From RGIG4079 sp045646905 (GTDB taxonomy: Bacteria > Bacteroidota > Bacteroidia > Bacteroidales > Muribaculaceae): DNA of 64,000 bases. The translations under genes were made by a program, and so were the position numbers. Location of the stretch: assembly GCA_045646905.1 (NCBI GenBank), contig JAZRLP010000018.1:74744-138743 (forward strand), read 5' to 3'. The notes beneath the pieces are model-generated. The model worked only from the letters and a program-made list of their open reading frames with translations, had not been told where the DNA came from and did no database searches. The stretch's first letter is position 1. The number at the start of each line of letters is the position of its first letter. Of the stretch, positions 54,278 to 62,938 are shown one piece after another.

Positions 54278-54298
54278 TCACTCTAAAACGATATCACG

Positions 54299-55177
54299 AT
54301 GAAAGGAATTGTACTTGCTGGAGGCTCTGGCACTCGTCTATACCCTATCACCAAAGGTATTTCTAAACAATTAATACCGGTATATGATAAACCTATGGTT
54401 TATTATCCCATTTCGGTTTTAATGCTTGCTGGCATCAAAGAGATTCTTATCATCTCCACACCTACCGACTTGCCTATGTTCAAGCGACTACTTGGCGATG
54501 GCAATGAATTAGGGGTGAAATTTGAATATGCCGAGCAACCTCGTCCCGAAGGGCTTGCTCAAGCGTTTATCATAGGGAAAGATTTCATTGGCGATGATGA
54601 CGCATGCCTTGTGCTTGGCGACAACATTTTCTATGGTCAAGGATTTACTGCGATGCTCATCGATGCGTTAAACATTGCCAAAAACAATGAAGCAACAGTA
54701 TTTGCTTATCCCGTTTTAGACCCACAACGATATGGAGTGGTTACACTCGATGAGAATGGCAAGGCGATTGAGATTGAAGAAAAACCAGCCAAACCCAAAT
54801 CAAACAAGGCCGTTGTAGGGCTATATTTCTACCCCAACGATGTCACAAAAATTGCTGCCGAAGTGAAGCCATCGGCTCGTGGCGAACTCGAAATCACCAG
54901 CGTCAACGAAGCCTATATGAAACAAGGCCGACTAAATGTAAAATGTTTTGGCCGTGGATTTGCCTGGCTCGATACTGGCACTATCGACTCACTAATGGAA
55001 GCTTCAAGCTTTATTGAAGCAATCGAGAAACGCCAAGGACTAAAAGTTGCCGCTCTCGAAGAAATTGCATTTCGACGCGGTTTCATTGATGCTGAGCAGT
55101 TGCGAAAACTTGCCGAGCCAATGAAAAACAACGAATATGGACAATATTTATTAAGATTAGCTGACAGTGGCATTTAA
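54299..55177 (+). CDS. rfbA: Glucose-1-phosphate thymidylyltransferase
   Basis: The 292-residue enzyme joins dTTP and glucose-1-phosphate. The nucleotide-binding start 'GIVLAGGSGTRLYPITKGIS', 'KQLIPVYDKPMVYYP' and 'LVLGDNIFYGQGF' (metal Asp) are canonical RmlA. It precedes the FdtA-like gene with an 11-nt overlap. Confidence 0.96.
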   Translation: MKGIVLAGGSGTRLYPITKGISKQLIPVYDKPMVYYPISVLMLAGIKEILIISTPTDLPMFKRLLGDGNELGVKFEYAEQPRPEGLAQAFIIGKDFIGDDDACLVLGDNIFYGQGFTAMLIDALNIAKNNEATVFAYPVLDPQRYGVVTLDENGKAIEIEEKPAKPKSNKAVVGLYFYPNDVTKIAAEVKPSARGELEITSVNEAYMKQGRLNVKCFGRGFAWLDTGTIDSLMEASSFIEAIEKRQGLKVAALEEIAFRRGFIDAEQLRKLAEPMKNNEYGQYLLRLADSGI

Positions 55178-55577
55178 TAACGCTCATAAAATAGACCTGC
55201 CCAAGGTGGCCGACCCTCGAGGTAATTTATCGTTTATTCAGAACAACGATCAAATCCCTTTTGATATCAAACGCACATATTGGATTTATGATGTACCAGG
55301 AGGCATGTATCGCGATGGTCATGCTTTTCGCACTCAACACGAATTTATCGTAGCTCTATCGGGAAGTTTTGATGTCGTTTTACACGATGGTGTTAAGGAA
55401 AAAAGAATACACCTTTCGCGCTCATATTATGGCATCTATGTGCCACCAATGACATGGCGCTCTATCGATAATTTTTCAACCAACTCTGTTGCTCTCGTTC
55501 TCTCTTCTACGCTTTATGACGCGAATGATTATATTCGAGACTTTGAAGAGTTTAAAGCAATCGTAAACAATGGATAA
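55167..55577 (+). CDS. FdtA/WxcM-like cupin, first copy
   Basis: This 136-residue cupin resembles dTDP-4-dehydro-6-deoxyglucose 3,4-ketoisomerases ('DPRGNLSFIQNND', 'IPFDIKRTYWIYDVPGG', 'SFDVVLHDG', 'YVPPMTWRSIDNFS'). The usual HxH catalytic pair is 'GHAF', so the second His is Phe here. It starts with a GTG inside the end of rfbA. It may be an isomerase with altered chemistry, an inactive partner of the next protein, or the enzyme for another sugar. Confidence 0.8.
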   Translation: MAFNNAHKIDLPKVADPRGNLSFIQNNDQIPFDIKRTYWIYDVPGGMYRDGHAFRTQHEFIVALSGSFDVVLHDGVKEKRIHLSRSYYGIYVPPMTWRSIDNFSTNSVALVLSSTLYDANDYIRDFEEFKAIVNNG

Positions 55578-56016
55578 GCACGAGATATTCAAAAATTCTA
55601 CGGTTGAGGATTGCCACATTATCGAACTCATTCGCAATACTCATAGAAATGGTTCGCTATCGGTCATCGAGAACAACGAAAGCATTCCATTTGAGACCAA
55701 GCGAGTATATTACCTCTACGACATACCTGGTGATGCCGAGCGAGGTGGTCATGCTCATTGCGAAAACCAATCGCTTATAATTGCTGTGAGTGGATGCTTC
55801 ACCGTTACACTCAACGATGGCAAGAATAAAAAATCATTCGTCCTAAACCGCCCCTACAAAGCATTGTATGTGCCTTGTGGACTTTGGCGCGAAATAAACG
55901 AATTCTCATCGGGGTCGGTGTGTTTAGTCCTCACATCTGAACTATACTCCGAAGATGACTATGTAAGAGACTTTGACGAATTTCTCAATCTCACTGCATC
56001 CAAACGCAACCTCTAA
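55570..56016 (+). CDS. FdtA/QdtA-like dTDP-sugar 3,4-ketoisomerase, second copy
   Basis: The 148-residue cupin is related to the preceding protein but keeps the HxH motif in 'RGGHAHCENQSLIIAVSG'. It probably shifts the keto group of dTDP-4-keto-6-deoxyglucose from C4 to C3, giving the substrate for a C3 aminotransferase. It overlaps the first copy by 8 nt and is 5 nt before the aminotransferase gene. Confidence 0.88.
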   Translation: MDKHEIFKNSTVEDCHIIELIRNTHRNGSLSVIENNESIPFETKRVYYLYDIPGDAERGGHAHCENQSLIIAVSGCFTVTLNDGKNKKSFVLNRPYKALYVPCGLWREINEFSSGSVCLVLTSELYSEDDYVRDFDEFLNLTASKRNL

Positions 56017-56021
56017 CCATT

Positions 56022-57149
56022 ATGAAGCATTATCCATTTCTAAATCTCGCAACAATCAACCAACGATATAACGACGCTATAAAAGAGGCCGTGAACCGTG
56101 TCGTTGATAGTGGGATATACATTGGAGGTCCCGAAGTTGAGACTTTTGAGAAAAATATGTGCAACATTTGCAACACTCCCCATTGCGTTGGAGTGAGCAC
56201 TGGGCTTGATGCTTTGAGACTGATATTGCGTGGTTATATGGAGTTAGGTGCGCTAAAACCAAATGATGAAATAATTGTCCCTGCCAACACTTTCATTGCT
56301 TCGGTTCTTGCTATAACCGACAATAACCTCAAACCTATATTTGTTGACCCCAATCAATTTTCTCACAACATCGATAGCCGCACATTAGAATCATATATCA
56401 CCCCCAACACAAAAGCCATCGTGCCAGTACATCTATATGGCCGAGTTGCTTGGGCCGAAGACCTTGCTTCTTTCGCAAAGAAGTATGGTCTAAAAGTAAT
56501 TGAAGACAATGCTCAAGCATTGGGCGCTACATCGCTTCATCCTGGACTATATGATTCTTATACGACTGGTTCTCTTGGAGATGCTGCGGCGATAAGTTTC
56601 TATCCTACAAAAAATGTGGGAGCGATGGGCGATGCTGGAGCAATAGTAACCAACGATAGTGATTTGGCTCAAGTGGTAGCATCATTGCGAAATTATGGTA
56701 GTGACAAGCAATATCACAATACTTATCGCGGACTAAATTGCCGACTCGACCCCATACAAGCGGCCATTATCAACACTAAACTACCATATCTAAAAGAAGA
56801 GAACGAATATCGTCAACAAATTGCCGATATATATGACCAACATATCGATAACGCCGAAATCGTTAAACCTATAAAACGCATAGAAAATGAGGTGGTGTGG
56901 CATCAATATGTAATACGCGTTTCTAATCGCACCCATTTCCGCGACTATATGTTAAGCAATGGTGTAGAAACTGGTATCCACTACCCCATTCCCCCACACA
57001 AGCAACCTTGTTATGAGCAATATAGCCACTTGAATCTTCCTATTGCCGAGCAATTAGCCAATGAGGTTGTGAGCCTTCCAATATCGCGTTGCACAACAAG
57101 CAACGATGCGTGCGAAATTGCTGCTATCATTAACAATTATCACCAATAA
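56022..57149 (+). CDS. DegT/DnrJ/EryC1-type sugar aminotransferase (FdtB/QdtB-like)
   Basis: This 375-residue PLP enzyme has the PLP lysine motif 'ISFYPTKNVGAMGDAGAI', 'VGVSTGLDALRLILRGY', 'VPVHLYGRVAWAEDL' and 'EDNAQALGA'. With a 3,4-ketoisomerase in the cluster it most likely aminates C3 to give dTDP-3-amino-3,6-dideoxyhexose (Fuc3N or Qui3N). An N-acetyltransferase, expected next, is not present in the window. Confidence 0.9.
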   Translation: MKHYPFLNLATINQRYNDAIKEAVNRVVDSGIYIGGPEVETFEKNMCNICNTPHCVGVSTGLDALRLILRGYMELGALKPNDEIIVPANTFIASVLAITDNNLKPIFVDPNQFSHNIDSRTLESYITPNTKAIVPVHLYGRVAWAEDLASFAKKYGLKVIEDNAQALGATSLHPGLYDSYTTGSLGDAAAISFYPTKNVGAMGDAGAIVTNDSDLAQVVASLRNYGSDKQYHNTYRGLNCRLDPIQAAIINTKLPYLKEENEYRQQIADIYDQHIDNAEIVKPIKRIENEVVWHQYVIRVSNRTHFRDYMLSNGVETGIHYPIPPHKQPCYEQYSHLNLPIAEQLANEVVSLPISRCTTSNDACEIAAIINNYHQ

Positions 57150-57188
57150 CTCTGGGATAAGTATTCGCGAGTTTGACAATCTCATTGA

Positions 57189-57446
57189 TTAGAATAGACT
57201 CAACTGAACAGCCTCTTGCCCCTGTGGTTGTCGAGGAGAAAGCATTATTGGGCAACTATGCAACCATCCTTGCGACGAGTTTCGCACATTTAGAGTCACA
57301 AGTCCCACGCATTTTGAGGCCAATTGTCGCAAACGATGCAAAATCATTGCGATCGAAGTAACTCCACTCAACTTCATTGTTGCAATAATTTTCCCTCGTT
57401 GGGTTAATGTTGCAAAAACTTCATCATGTAAATCTATTGTTGCCAT
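57189..57446 (-). CDS. Small hypothetical protein
   Basis: The 85-residue frame (start at 57446) reads like a real protein: 'ATMKLSGVTSIAMILHRLRQL', 'GLVTLNVRNSSQGWLHS' and the end 'QLSLF'. The 'LNVRNSSQGW' phrase and hydrophobic end suggest a small Bacteroidales family seen near mobile or restriction loci, but this is from memory, not a search. No close -7 box was found. Confidence 0.5.
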   Translation of the reverse strand: MATIDLHDEVFATLTQRGKIIATMKLSGVTSIAMILHRLRQLASKCVGLVTLNVRNSSQGWLHSCPIMLSPRQPQGQEAVQLSLF

Positions 57447-57739
57447 ATCTTATTTATTTATAGTGCAAATGTACCACCACGCTCGGGCAATATCATTGCA
57501 CATATATACTAAAATAAGATAAATCACACATCAATACCCCATAAAAAAAAGAATAGCCTACTTTCGCAAGCAGTCTATCCAATCCTATGATTCACTTATT
57601 TAATTTTTACAAATTATGAAACACTTATACTTTATCTACTCACAAATCTACTAATAAAATCTCACTTTCATATAATCAAGAACCAAAATTAATATTTTAT
57701 AACAATAAAATTCCCCAAAAAGTTGGCTATAAAATACAT

Positions 57740-57760
57740 TTAATCAATATTATTGATTAA
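57740..57760. promoter_or_regulatory. 21-bp palindrome upstream of nagB
   Basis: TTAATCAATA-t-TATTGATTAA is a perfect inverted repeat with 10-nt arms, 28 nt upstream of the -7 box and over the -33 region. Confidence 0.5.
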
Positions 57761-57787
57761 TTATTACCTCTTTACATTATATTTTTG

Positions 57788-57795
57788 TAATTTTG
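57788..57795 (+). promoter_or_regulatory. -7 box of nagB
   Basis: TAATTTTG (then C) matches TAnnTTTG, about 50 nt before the nagB start. Confidence 0.6.
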
Positions 57796-57845
57796 CATAA
57801 AATTAAACACAAAACTATTTTATCAACTCATAAAACTTATAATCA

Positions 57846-58655
57846 ATGAGACTAATTATTGAACCTAACTACGAAGAAGTATCTCGTTGGGCTGCAAATT
57901 ATGTAGCTTCACGCATCAATGCTGCAAACCCAACAGCTGAAAAACCATTTGTACTCGGTTGCCCCACTGGTGGTTCGCCACTCGGCATGTACAAAAACCT
58001 CATCAAACTCAACAAAGAAGGTAAAGTTTCATTCAAAAATGTTGTAACTTTCAACATGGATGAATATTGTGGTATTCCTCAAGACCACGAACAAAGTTAC
58101 CATACTTTCATGTGGACCAACTTTTTCAATCACATCGACATCCTCCCCGAAAATGTAAATATCCTTAACGGCAACGCTGAAGATCCTATCGCAGAATGCC
58201 AACGCTTTGAAGATAAAATCAAATCTTATGGTGGTATCGACCTTTTCATGGGTGGTGTAGGTCCTGATGGACACATCGCATTCAACGAGCCAGGTTCATC
58301 TTTGACTTCTAAAACTCGTATGAAAACCCTCACTCAAGACACTATCATCGCTAACTCTCGTTTCTTCAACAACGATGTAAACCAAGTTCCTAAAACTGCG
58401 TTGACAGTTGGTGTTGGTACAGTTATGGCAGCAAAAAGCGTTATGCTCATCGTTAACGGTTACAACAAAGCTCGCGCATTGCGTCATGGTGTAGAAGGTG
58501 GCATCAGCCAGATGTGGACTATCTCTGCTCTTCAAATGCACGAAAAAGCAATCATCATCGCCGATGAAGATGCTTGCGCTGAATTGAAAGTGGGCACATA
58601 CAAATATTTCAAAGATATTGAAGGTGCTAACCTCAACCCTGACACTCTTCTCTAA
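57846..58655 (+). CDS. nagB: Glucosamine-6-phosphate deaminase
   Basis: The 269-residue enzyme converts glucosamine-6-phosphate to fructose-6-phosphate and ammonia, the entry of amino sugars to glycolysis. 'LGCPTGGSPLGMY' (phosphate loop), 'VTFNMDEYCGIPQDHEQSY' (the catalytic Asp) and 'GGVGPDGHIAFNEPGSSL' (catalytic His) are intact. It is monocistronic between a palindrome-bearing promoter and a terminator. A role in host or dietary amino-sugar use is a reasonable inference. Confidence 0.96.
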   Translation: MRLIIEPNYEEVSRWAANYVASRINAANPTAEKPFVLGCPTGGSPLGMYKNLIKLNKEGKVSFKNVVTFNMDEYCGIPQDHEQSYHTFMWTNFFNHIDILPENVNILNGNAEDPIAECQRFEDKIKSYGGIDLFMGGVGPDGHIAFNEPGSSLTSKTRMKTLTQDTIIANSRFFNNDVNQVPKTALTVGVGTVMAAKSVMLIVNGYNKARALRHGVEGGISQMWTISALQMHEKAIIIADEDACAELKVGTYKYFKDIEGANLNPDTLL

Positions 58656-58678
58656 TAAAGAGAATAACTAATAAAAAA

Positions 58679-58715
58679 ATATGGCGCAGTAGATAATTAC
58701 TGCGCCATATTTTTT
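58679..58715. terminator. Bidirectional terminator between nagB and panE
   Basis: A perfect 13-bp stem, ATATGGCGCAGTA (58679-58691) with 58698-58710, has T runs on both strands. Confidence 0.92.
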
Positions 58716-58740
58716 GTAAAGGCTCTATTTTAGGAAAAGC

Positions 58741-59742
58741 CTAAAAATATTTTAAGTTATCAAAACAAGGTGTGAGTTCTCCTCGCTCTATCTTGTGTAT
58801 TATCTCCACTACCTGGTCGTTCATAGGTGTGGGACAACCTACTCGGCGTCCATATTCTGACACTGCACCATTAATAGCATCAACTTCAGTGAGTTTCCCT
58901 TTCTCAAGGTCTTGAAGCATACTCGCTTTAAGTTTAGCATGTTTGCGAATAGCAATAGGAATGATAAAGTATGAGAACGCTTTTTTTATAGGATTGGAGT
59001 AGTCCAATAATTTCACTATATCTTTCCCTTGAACTGGCTCAATGCGAATGTTCCCAGCTTTGCACACATCAATACATTCCTTGATTAAGGCTTGCACTAT
59101 GCGACGCGATGCACGAGGTTGCGCAGCTTCGCCAAATGTACAGCCAAGCACAGCACTCATTCCCGAGAAAGCAGCATTGATGAGTAGTTTACTCCATCGA
59201 GTTCCTATAAAGTTTTCTTCTATGTCAATAGTGCCCATCTTCTCGAGCAACTCTTTTACTTTATCAAAGTGACGACTTCGTTGACTTGATATTGAGCCCA
59301 ACGAAAACGACAACGCATCGGGCGCGCTTGTGAGTTCACACACTCCAGGCGATTGAAGTGTTGCGCCCCAAGCAACAGTACATCCAAGCACTCGTTCTTC
59401 GCCCAATATTGATGCGATTTGCATCTCGGGCAATCCATTTTGGAATGTCACCAACACCCCATCAGTAGCAATATAATCTTTGAGCATACTCACCACCTCT
59501 TGGTTATGTTGTTGCTTTGTCATTAGAAAAACAATATCATATTGCCCCTTCATTTCATTGGGTGCATAAGCAACAACTGGCTGACAAAACTGAACCGTTC
59601 CTACCACTTGCGCTCCATTGGCCTGCAACGCCTCAACATGGGCTTTATTGCGATTTATCAACTCAATATCAACACCGGCTTTTGCTATATATGCACCGAG
59701 AATAGTGCCTAATGAGCCAGCCCCATAAATTGCTATGCGCAT
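58741..59742 (-). CDS. panE: 2-dehydropantoate 2-reductase
   Basis: The 333-residue NADPH-dependent enzyme (from ATG 59742) reduces ketopantoate to pantoate for CoA synthesis. The Rossmann start 'IAIYGAGSLGTILGAYIAKAG', the mid 'TFQNGLPEMQIASILG' and the C-terminal 'SMLQDLEKGKLTEVDAINGA' (Lys/Asn region) are typical of PanE. A longer upstream frame from 59835 would add 31 unconserved residues across the OmpA terminator and is not used. Confidence 0.9.
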   Translation of the reverse strand: MRIAIYGAGSLGTILGAYIAKAGVDIELINRNKAHVEALQANGAQVVGTVQFCQPVVAYAPNEMKGQYDIVFLMTKQQHNQEVVSMLKDYIATDGVLVTFQNGLPEMQIASILGEERVLGCTVAWGATLQSPGVCELTSAPDALSFSLGSISSQRSRHFDKVKELLEKMGTIDIEENFIGTRWSKLLINAAFSGMSAVLGCTFGEAAQPRASRRIVQALIKECIDVCKAGNIRIEPVQGKDIVKLLDYSNPIKKAFSYFIIPIAIRKHAKLKASMLQDLEKGKLTEVDAINGAVSEYGRRVGCPTPMNDQVVEIIHKIERGELTPCFDNLKYF

Positions 59743-59801
59743 ATTATTATCCTTAATTATATTAATGTATATGTGCAAATATAGTAATTCCAACAATAAA
59801 A

Positions 59802-59832
59802 AACAACCCCGAGCCAATGACTCGGGGTTGTT
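59802..59832 (-). terminator. Terminator of the OmpA gene
   Basis: AACAACCCCGAG (59802-59813) pairs with CTCGGGGTTGTT (59821-59832), a 12-bp stem. On the minus strand it ends in a T-rich tract. Confidence 0.88.
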
Positions 59833-59864
59833 CAATCTATATCTTTACTTATCTAATCTCAAGA

Positions 59865-61043
59865 TTATTTTACAGTACAGATACTTACACGGTTCCAAGA
59901 AGTTTCTTTGAACATGTCAGTTTCACCTTGACCTGAAGCGCTGATGCGGTCAGCGTCAATTTTGTAAGTTTTAACGAGCATGTTTTTAACAGCTTCAGCA
60001 CGAGCAGCAGCAAGTTTTTCGTTCAATGCTTGGCTACCATCTACAGAAGCATAACCTTTGATTTCAACTTTTGAACCAGGGTTGTTGTTAAGATAATCAG
60101 CAACCATAGATACTACAGCTTTTTGAGAAGCTTGGATTTTAGAAGAACCTTGGTTGAAGTATACGTGACGTTCGTAGTTGTCAACTTTGATTTCTTTTAC
60201 TTCAGGTTTGCGATTTTTGCAAGCAGCGAGTTCAGCAGCAAGAGCAGCGTTTTCAGCAGCGAGAGCGCTTACTTTACCATTGCAAGCATCGTTTGCAGCG
60301 CGAAGGTCGTTGATTTGAGCGTTAAGAGCGTCAACTTCTGCTTGGTCGTAAGGTTTAACACATTTGAAACCTTTGTTACCGAGGTGGAAAGTTACACCAG
60401 CCATAAGGTTGAATTTAGCGTAGCTAGCGTCGTAAGATGCGCTTGCGCTTGAACCATTAAGATACATACCGTTTTCGCCTTGAACTGCATCACTCATATT
60501 CCAAGTTACAGATGGTTTCAAAGAAAGAGTAATGATTTTGCTAACGTTGAAGTTCAAGTTAAGACCAGCTTTAGTAGCGAAGAAGTTGTGGTCAGCAGCA
60601 TAACCAGTTGCCCAGTTAGGTTGGCCACCTTCGTTCCACCAGTTAGCGTCATAGTAACGACCCCAACCTGCACCAGCAACAGCTTCAACTTCGAAAAGTT
60701 GAGATTTGCATTTGCAAGCACCGAAAAGTTTGTTTAGGTTGATTGCACCATAAACACCAGCGTATTGATCATCGAATACATTTACGCCTTCGCCATAAGA
60801 AGTATTGATACCCCAGTTACCTTCGATACCTACAGCAAGGATAGGAGACACTTGCTTTTCGATTTCGATACCAGCGATACCACGAACTTTACCAATTTCG
60901 TCAATTTGCAAAAGTGGAGTTGTACCACCACCTACCAATGAAATTGACCAGTTGTCAAAAAATTTAGGAGCTTCAACAGCTTGTTGAGCTTGAGCTGACA
61001 TTGCACCAAGTGCTACAGCAGCCAAAAGAATAACTTTTTTCAT
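59865..61043 (-). CDS. OmpA-family outer-membrane protein
   Basis: The 392-residue protein has a signal peptide ending 'AMSAQAQ' (about 20), an N-terminal eight-strand barrel-like region with Gly/aromatic strands (about 30-240), then a coiled linker ('VDALNAQINDLRAANDAC'). The C-terminal OmpA/MotB domain (about 285-390) has 'VEIKGYASVDGSQALNEKLA' and the peptidoglycan-binding 'LNEKLAAARAEAVKN'. It links the outer membrane to the wall. A strong promoter (61083-61114) and terminator fit an abundant protein. Confidence 0.93.
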   Translation of the reverse strand: MKKVILLAAVALGAMSAQAQQAVEAPKFFDNWSISLVGGGTTPLLQIDEIGKVRGIAGIEIEKQVSPILAVGIEGNWGINTSYGEGVNVFDDQYAGVYGAINLNKLFGACKCKSQLFEVEAVAGAGWGRYYDANWWNEGGQPNWATGYAADHNFFATKAGLNLNFNVSKIITLSLKPSVTWNMSDAVQGENGMYLNGSSASASYDASYAKFNLMAGVTFHLGNKGFKCVKPYDQAEVDALNAQINDLRAANDACNGKVSALAAENAALAAELAACKNRKPEVKEIKVDNYERHVYFNQGSSKIQASQKAVVSMVADYLNNNPGSKVEIKGYASVDGSQALNEKLAAARAEAVKNMLVKTYKIDADRISASGQGETDMFKETSWNRVSICTVK

Positions 61044-61082
61044 TTTGTGTATAGTTTAAATAAAATTAGTTTAATTTCACTA

Positions 61083-61114
61083 CAAAGATACACATAACTA
61101 TATGTAATACCAAA
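61083..61114 (-). promoter_or_regulatory. Promoter of the OmpA gene
   Basis: On the minus strand a -7 TATCTTTG (61083-61090) and a -33 TTTG (61111-61114) are spaced 20 nt apart. Confidence 0.7.
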
Positions 61115-61254
61115 ATATTTTTATAAAAAAATTAATATTTTCGCTCAATTTCACAGCATAATTGCATTTTTATTGACATTTTTCACTAAAAATCGCTCAT
61201 TAATATGTTATTATGCCACAAGCATGAGGTCTTCATTTCAACTTTTTCTATTTA

Positions 61255-61692
61255 TTAAAGTTTTTCATTCAAGAATTTCTCAAACTCTTCTTCTGTCATA
61301 TATCCTACGGTTGATTCCTTTTCGCCGTTTGGCTTAATTATCACCACCATAGGTATTGAGTTTGCTTCAAATTCCATTGCCAATTCTTTCCAGTTGTCAA
61401 TATCTACCGAAATAAATGTAGCTTTGTCGCTCATTTTTGAAGCTACTGACTCAAAGTGTGGTGCAAATTCTTGGCATGGCATACACCATTTTGCATTAAA
61501 ATCTACTACCACAGGTTTGTCGGTTGCTTTTAATTGCGATGCATCAGACAATTTCAACACCTTACTTTCCTTCACTTCAACCACTTCTGTTGCTACCGAA
61601 TCGGTTGCCACTGCTTCTTTTTTTGTTTCACCACTGCCACAGCTTGTCATTAATACAGTAGCCACGATTGACAATAAAATAATCTTCTTCAT
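61255..61692 (-). CDS. Thioredoxin-like lipoprotein
   Basis: The 145-residue protein has a lipobox 'VLMTSC' (Cys near 18), then a thioredoxin fold with the redox motif 'WCMPCQEF' (CxxC). The cis-proline loop 'ANSIPMVVIIKP' is also seen. It is likely a periplasmic disulfide oxidoreductase. It lies 17 nt after the LOG gene stop on the same strand, so may be co-transcribed. Confidence 0.9.
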   Translation of the reverse strand: MKKIILLSIVATVLMTSCGSGETKKEAVATDSVATEVVEVKESKVLKLSDASQLKATDKPVVVDFNAKWCMPCQEFAPHFESVASKMSDKATFISVDIDNWKELAMEFEANSIPMVVIIKPNGEKESTVGYMTEEEFEKFLNEKL

Positions 61693-61709
61693 AAAATTTT
61701 TATTTTGAG

Positions 61710-62813
61710 TTAATAATAATTTTCAATTATCGATATCACCTCATCAACACTATCTGTTATCGACAATAATAGATTTTTATAGCGTTGCGTTGATAATAAT
61801 GATTCTAACAATGGATACACCGGCATTGTTCGCGTCCAATATTCTTTTCCATAGAACACCATTGGGCTTGCATAGCCACATGTGAGATAATGGTTCTGCG
61901 TGGCATCTTGGAAAATTTCTTGCATCGTGCCTGCACCTCCAGGCGCATAAACGATTCCACCTTTGGCAATAGTAAGCAATCCATCTTCGCGCAATGCATT
62001 TTCAAAAAGTTTTGCAATATGCGTTGCAAATGGTGTTGAAGGCTCATGACCATACAACCAAGTGGGAATTCCCAAACTTTTATATTTAGTCTGAGGATAT
62101 TTCCTCATCACATCAAATGCACTCGACAACCATTCTTCATCTTTATATGATGGAGCGACCGACAATATTTTGAGCGCAGCATCCACGTCTTTTTCTTCAC
62201 GCCCAGCCATCCAAGCGCCTAAATGCGTTGCCTCCATTGCCCCAGGACCGCCACCGCTCACTAGCAGTTTTCCCGACTCGGCCATTCCCTTGGCCATCAA
62301 CACGATATCGCGAAAGTCTTCATCGGTTCGCAACATTGCGTGTCCGCCCATTATCCCCACAATATTTTTTTCATCATATTGCGACAAAAAATCGTGCAAT
62401 GCGTCTATAATTGAGTGGTCGTGCAACGAGCGCGCCAATGTCTCACCTATATCCTCGGCTTGTTTGCCAGTATTGAGATAATGCGCATACACATTCCCAT
62501 CAAAATGGGCATTCTCGGCAACAGTCGCATATAATTCGTGAGGAGAATAAAGTGTTGACCGAAACATATTATATGGCTTATCAAGCATGGGCAAACTCAC
62601 ACAATTGTCACTTATTGTCATTGACACTCCTCTCATATTACACCCCAAGAATAAGCAATCATCAAACTGCCACAATTTCAAAATACCCTTATCAACTTTA
62701 GCGAAATCAATATTTTGAAATGCGCAATGCACAAACGACCCTTTATTCGTTTTTGCATCATCAAGAAGCTGTGATAGCGTTTCTATTTCTTTATATGATT
62801 GCAACATTCTCAC
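61710..62813 (-). CDS. LOG-family protein with N-terminal extension
   Basis: The 367-residue protein has its core (about 140-330) with 'LLVSGGGPGAMEATHLGAW' and 'YAPGGAGTMQEIFQDA' (PGGxGTxxE), the signature of LOG (lonely guy)/TIGR00730 nucleotide-5'-monophosphate phosphoribohydrolases that split base from nucleotide. The first ~130 residues are an extra domain with pentapeptide-like phrases ('VHCAFQNIDFAKVD', 'DDCLFLGCNMRGVSM'). First of two genes on this strand. Confidence 0.88.
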   Translation of the reverse strand: MRMLQSYKEIETLSQLLDDAKTNKGSFVHCAFQNIDFAKVDKGILKLWQFDDCLFLGCNMRGVSMTISDNCVSLPMLDKPYNMFRSTLYSPHELYATVAENAHFDGNVYAHYLNTGKQAEDIGETLARSLHDHSIIDALHDFLSQYDEKNIVGIMGGHAMLRTDEDFRDIVLMAKGMAESGKLLVSGGGPGAMEATHLGAWMAGREEKDVDAALKILSVAPSYKDEEWLSSAFDVMRKYPQTKYKSLGIPTWLYGHEPSTPFATHIAKLFENALREDGLLTIAKGGIVYAPGGAGTMQEIFQDATQNHYLTCGYASPMVFYGKEYWTRTMPVYPLLESLLSTQRYKNLLLSITDSVDEVISIIENYY

Positions 62814-62834
62814 GGAATTTCACATTTTATTGCA

Positions 62835-62842
62835 CAAATATA
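62835..62842 (-). promoter_or_regulatory. -7 box of the LOG gene
   Basis: On the minus strand TATATTTG (62842 down to 62835) matches TAnnTTTG, about 22 nt before the start codon. Confidence 0.6.
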
Positions 62843-62922
62843 ATGAATATTTATTTATCATACCCCACTCCCCATTTAATATTTCAATAGCATTATCACA
62901 TTACTCTATCCATATATCATTC

Positions 62923-62930
62923 TATATTTG
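62923..62930 (+). promoter_or_regulatory. -7 box before the IS110 bridge-RNA region
   Basis: TATATTTG (then C) predicts transcription starting about 62937, right at the 30-bp palindrome. No clear -33 element. Confidence 0.55.
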
Positions 62931-62938
62931 CAAAAGGA

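Larger units (their letters stand above)
57447..57845. other. Spacer before nagB
   Basis: No gene is seen. It holds a minus-strand terminator-like hairpin with a T8 run (57543-57580), a 21-bp palindrome (57740-57760) and the nagB -7 box (57788-57795). Confidence 0.6.

Noticed and set aside
59743..59835. Longer N-terminus for PanE
   Set aside because: It crosses the OmpA terminator and precedes the Rossmann start of the family.
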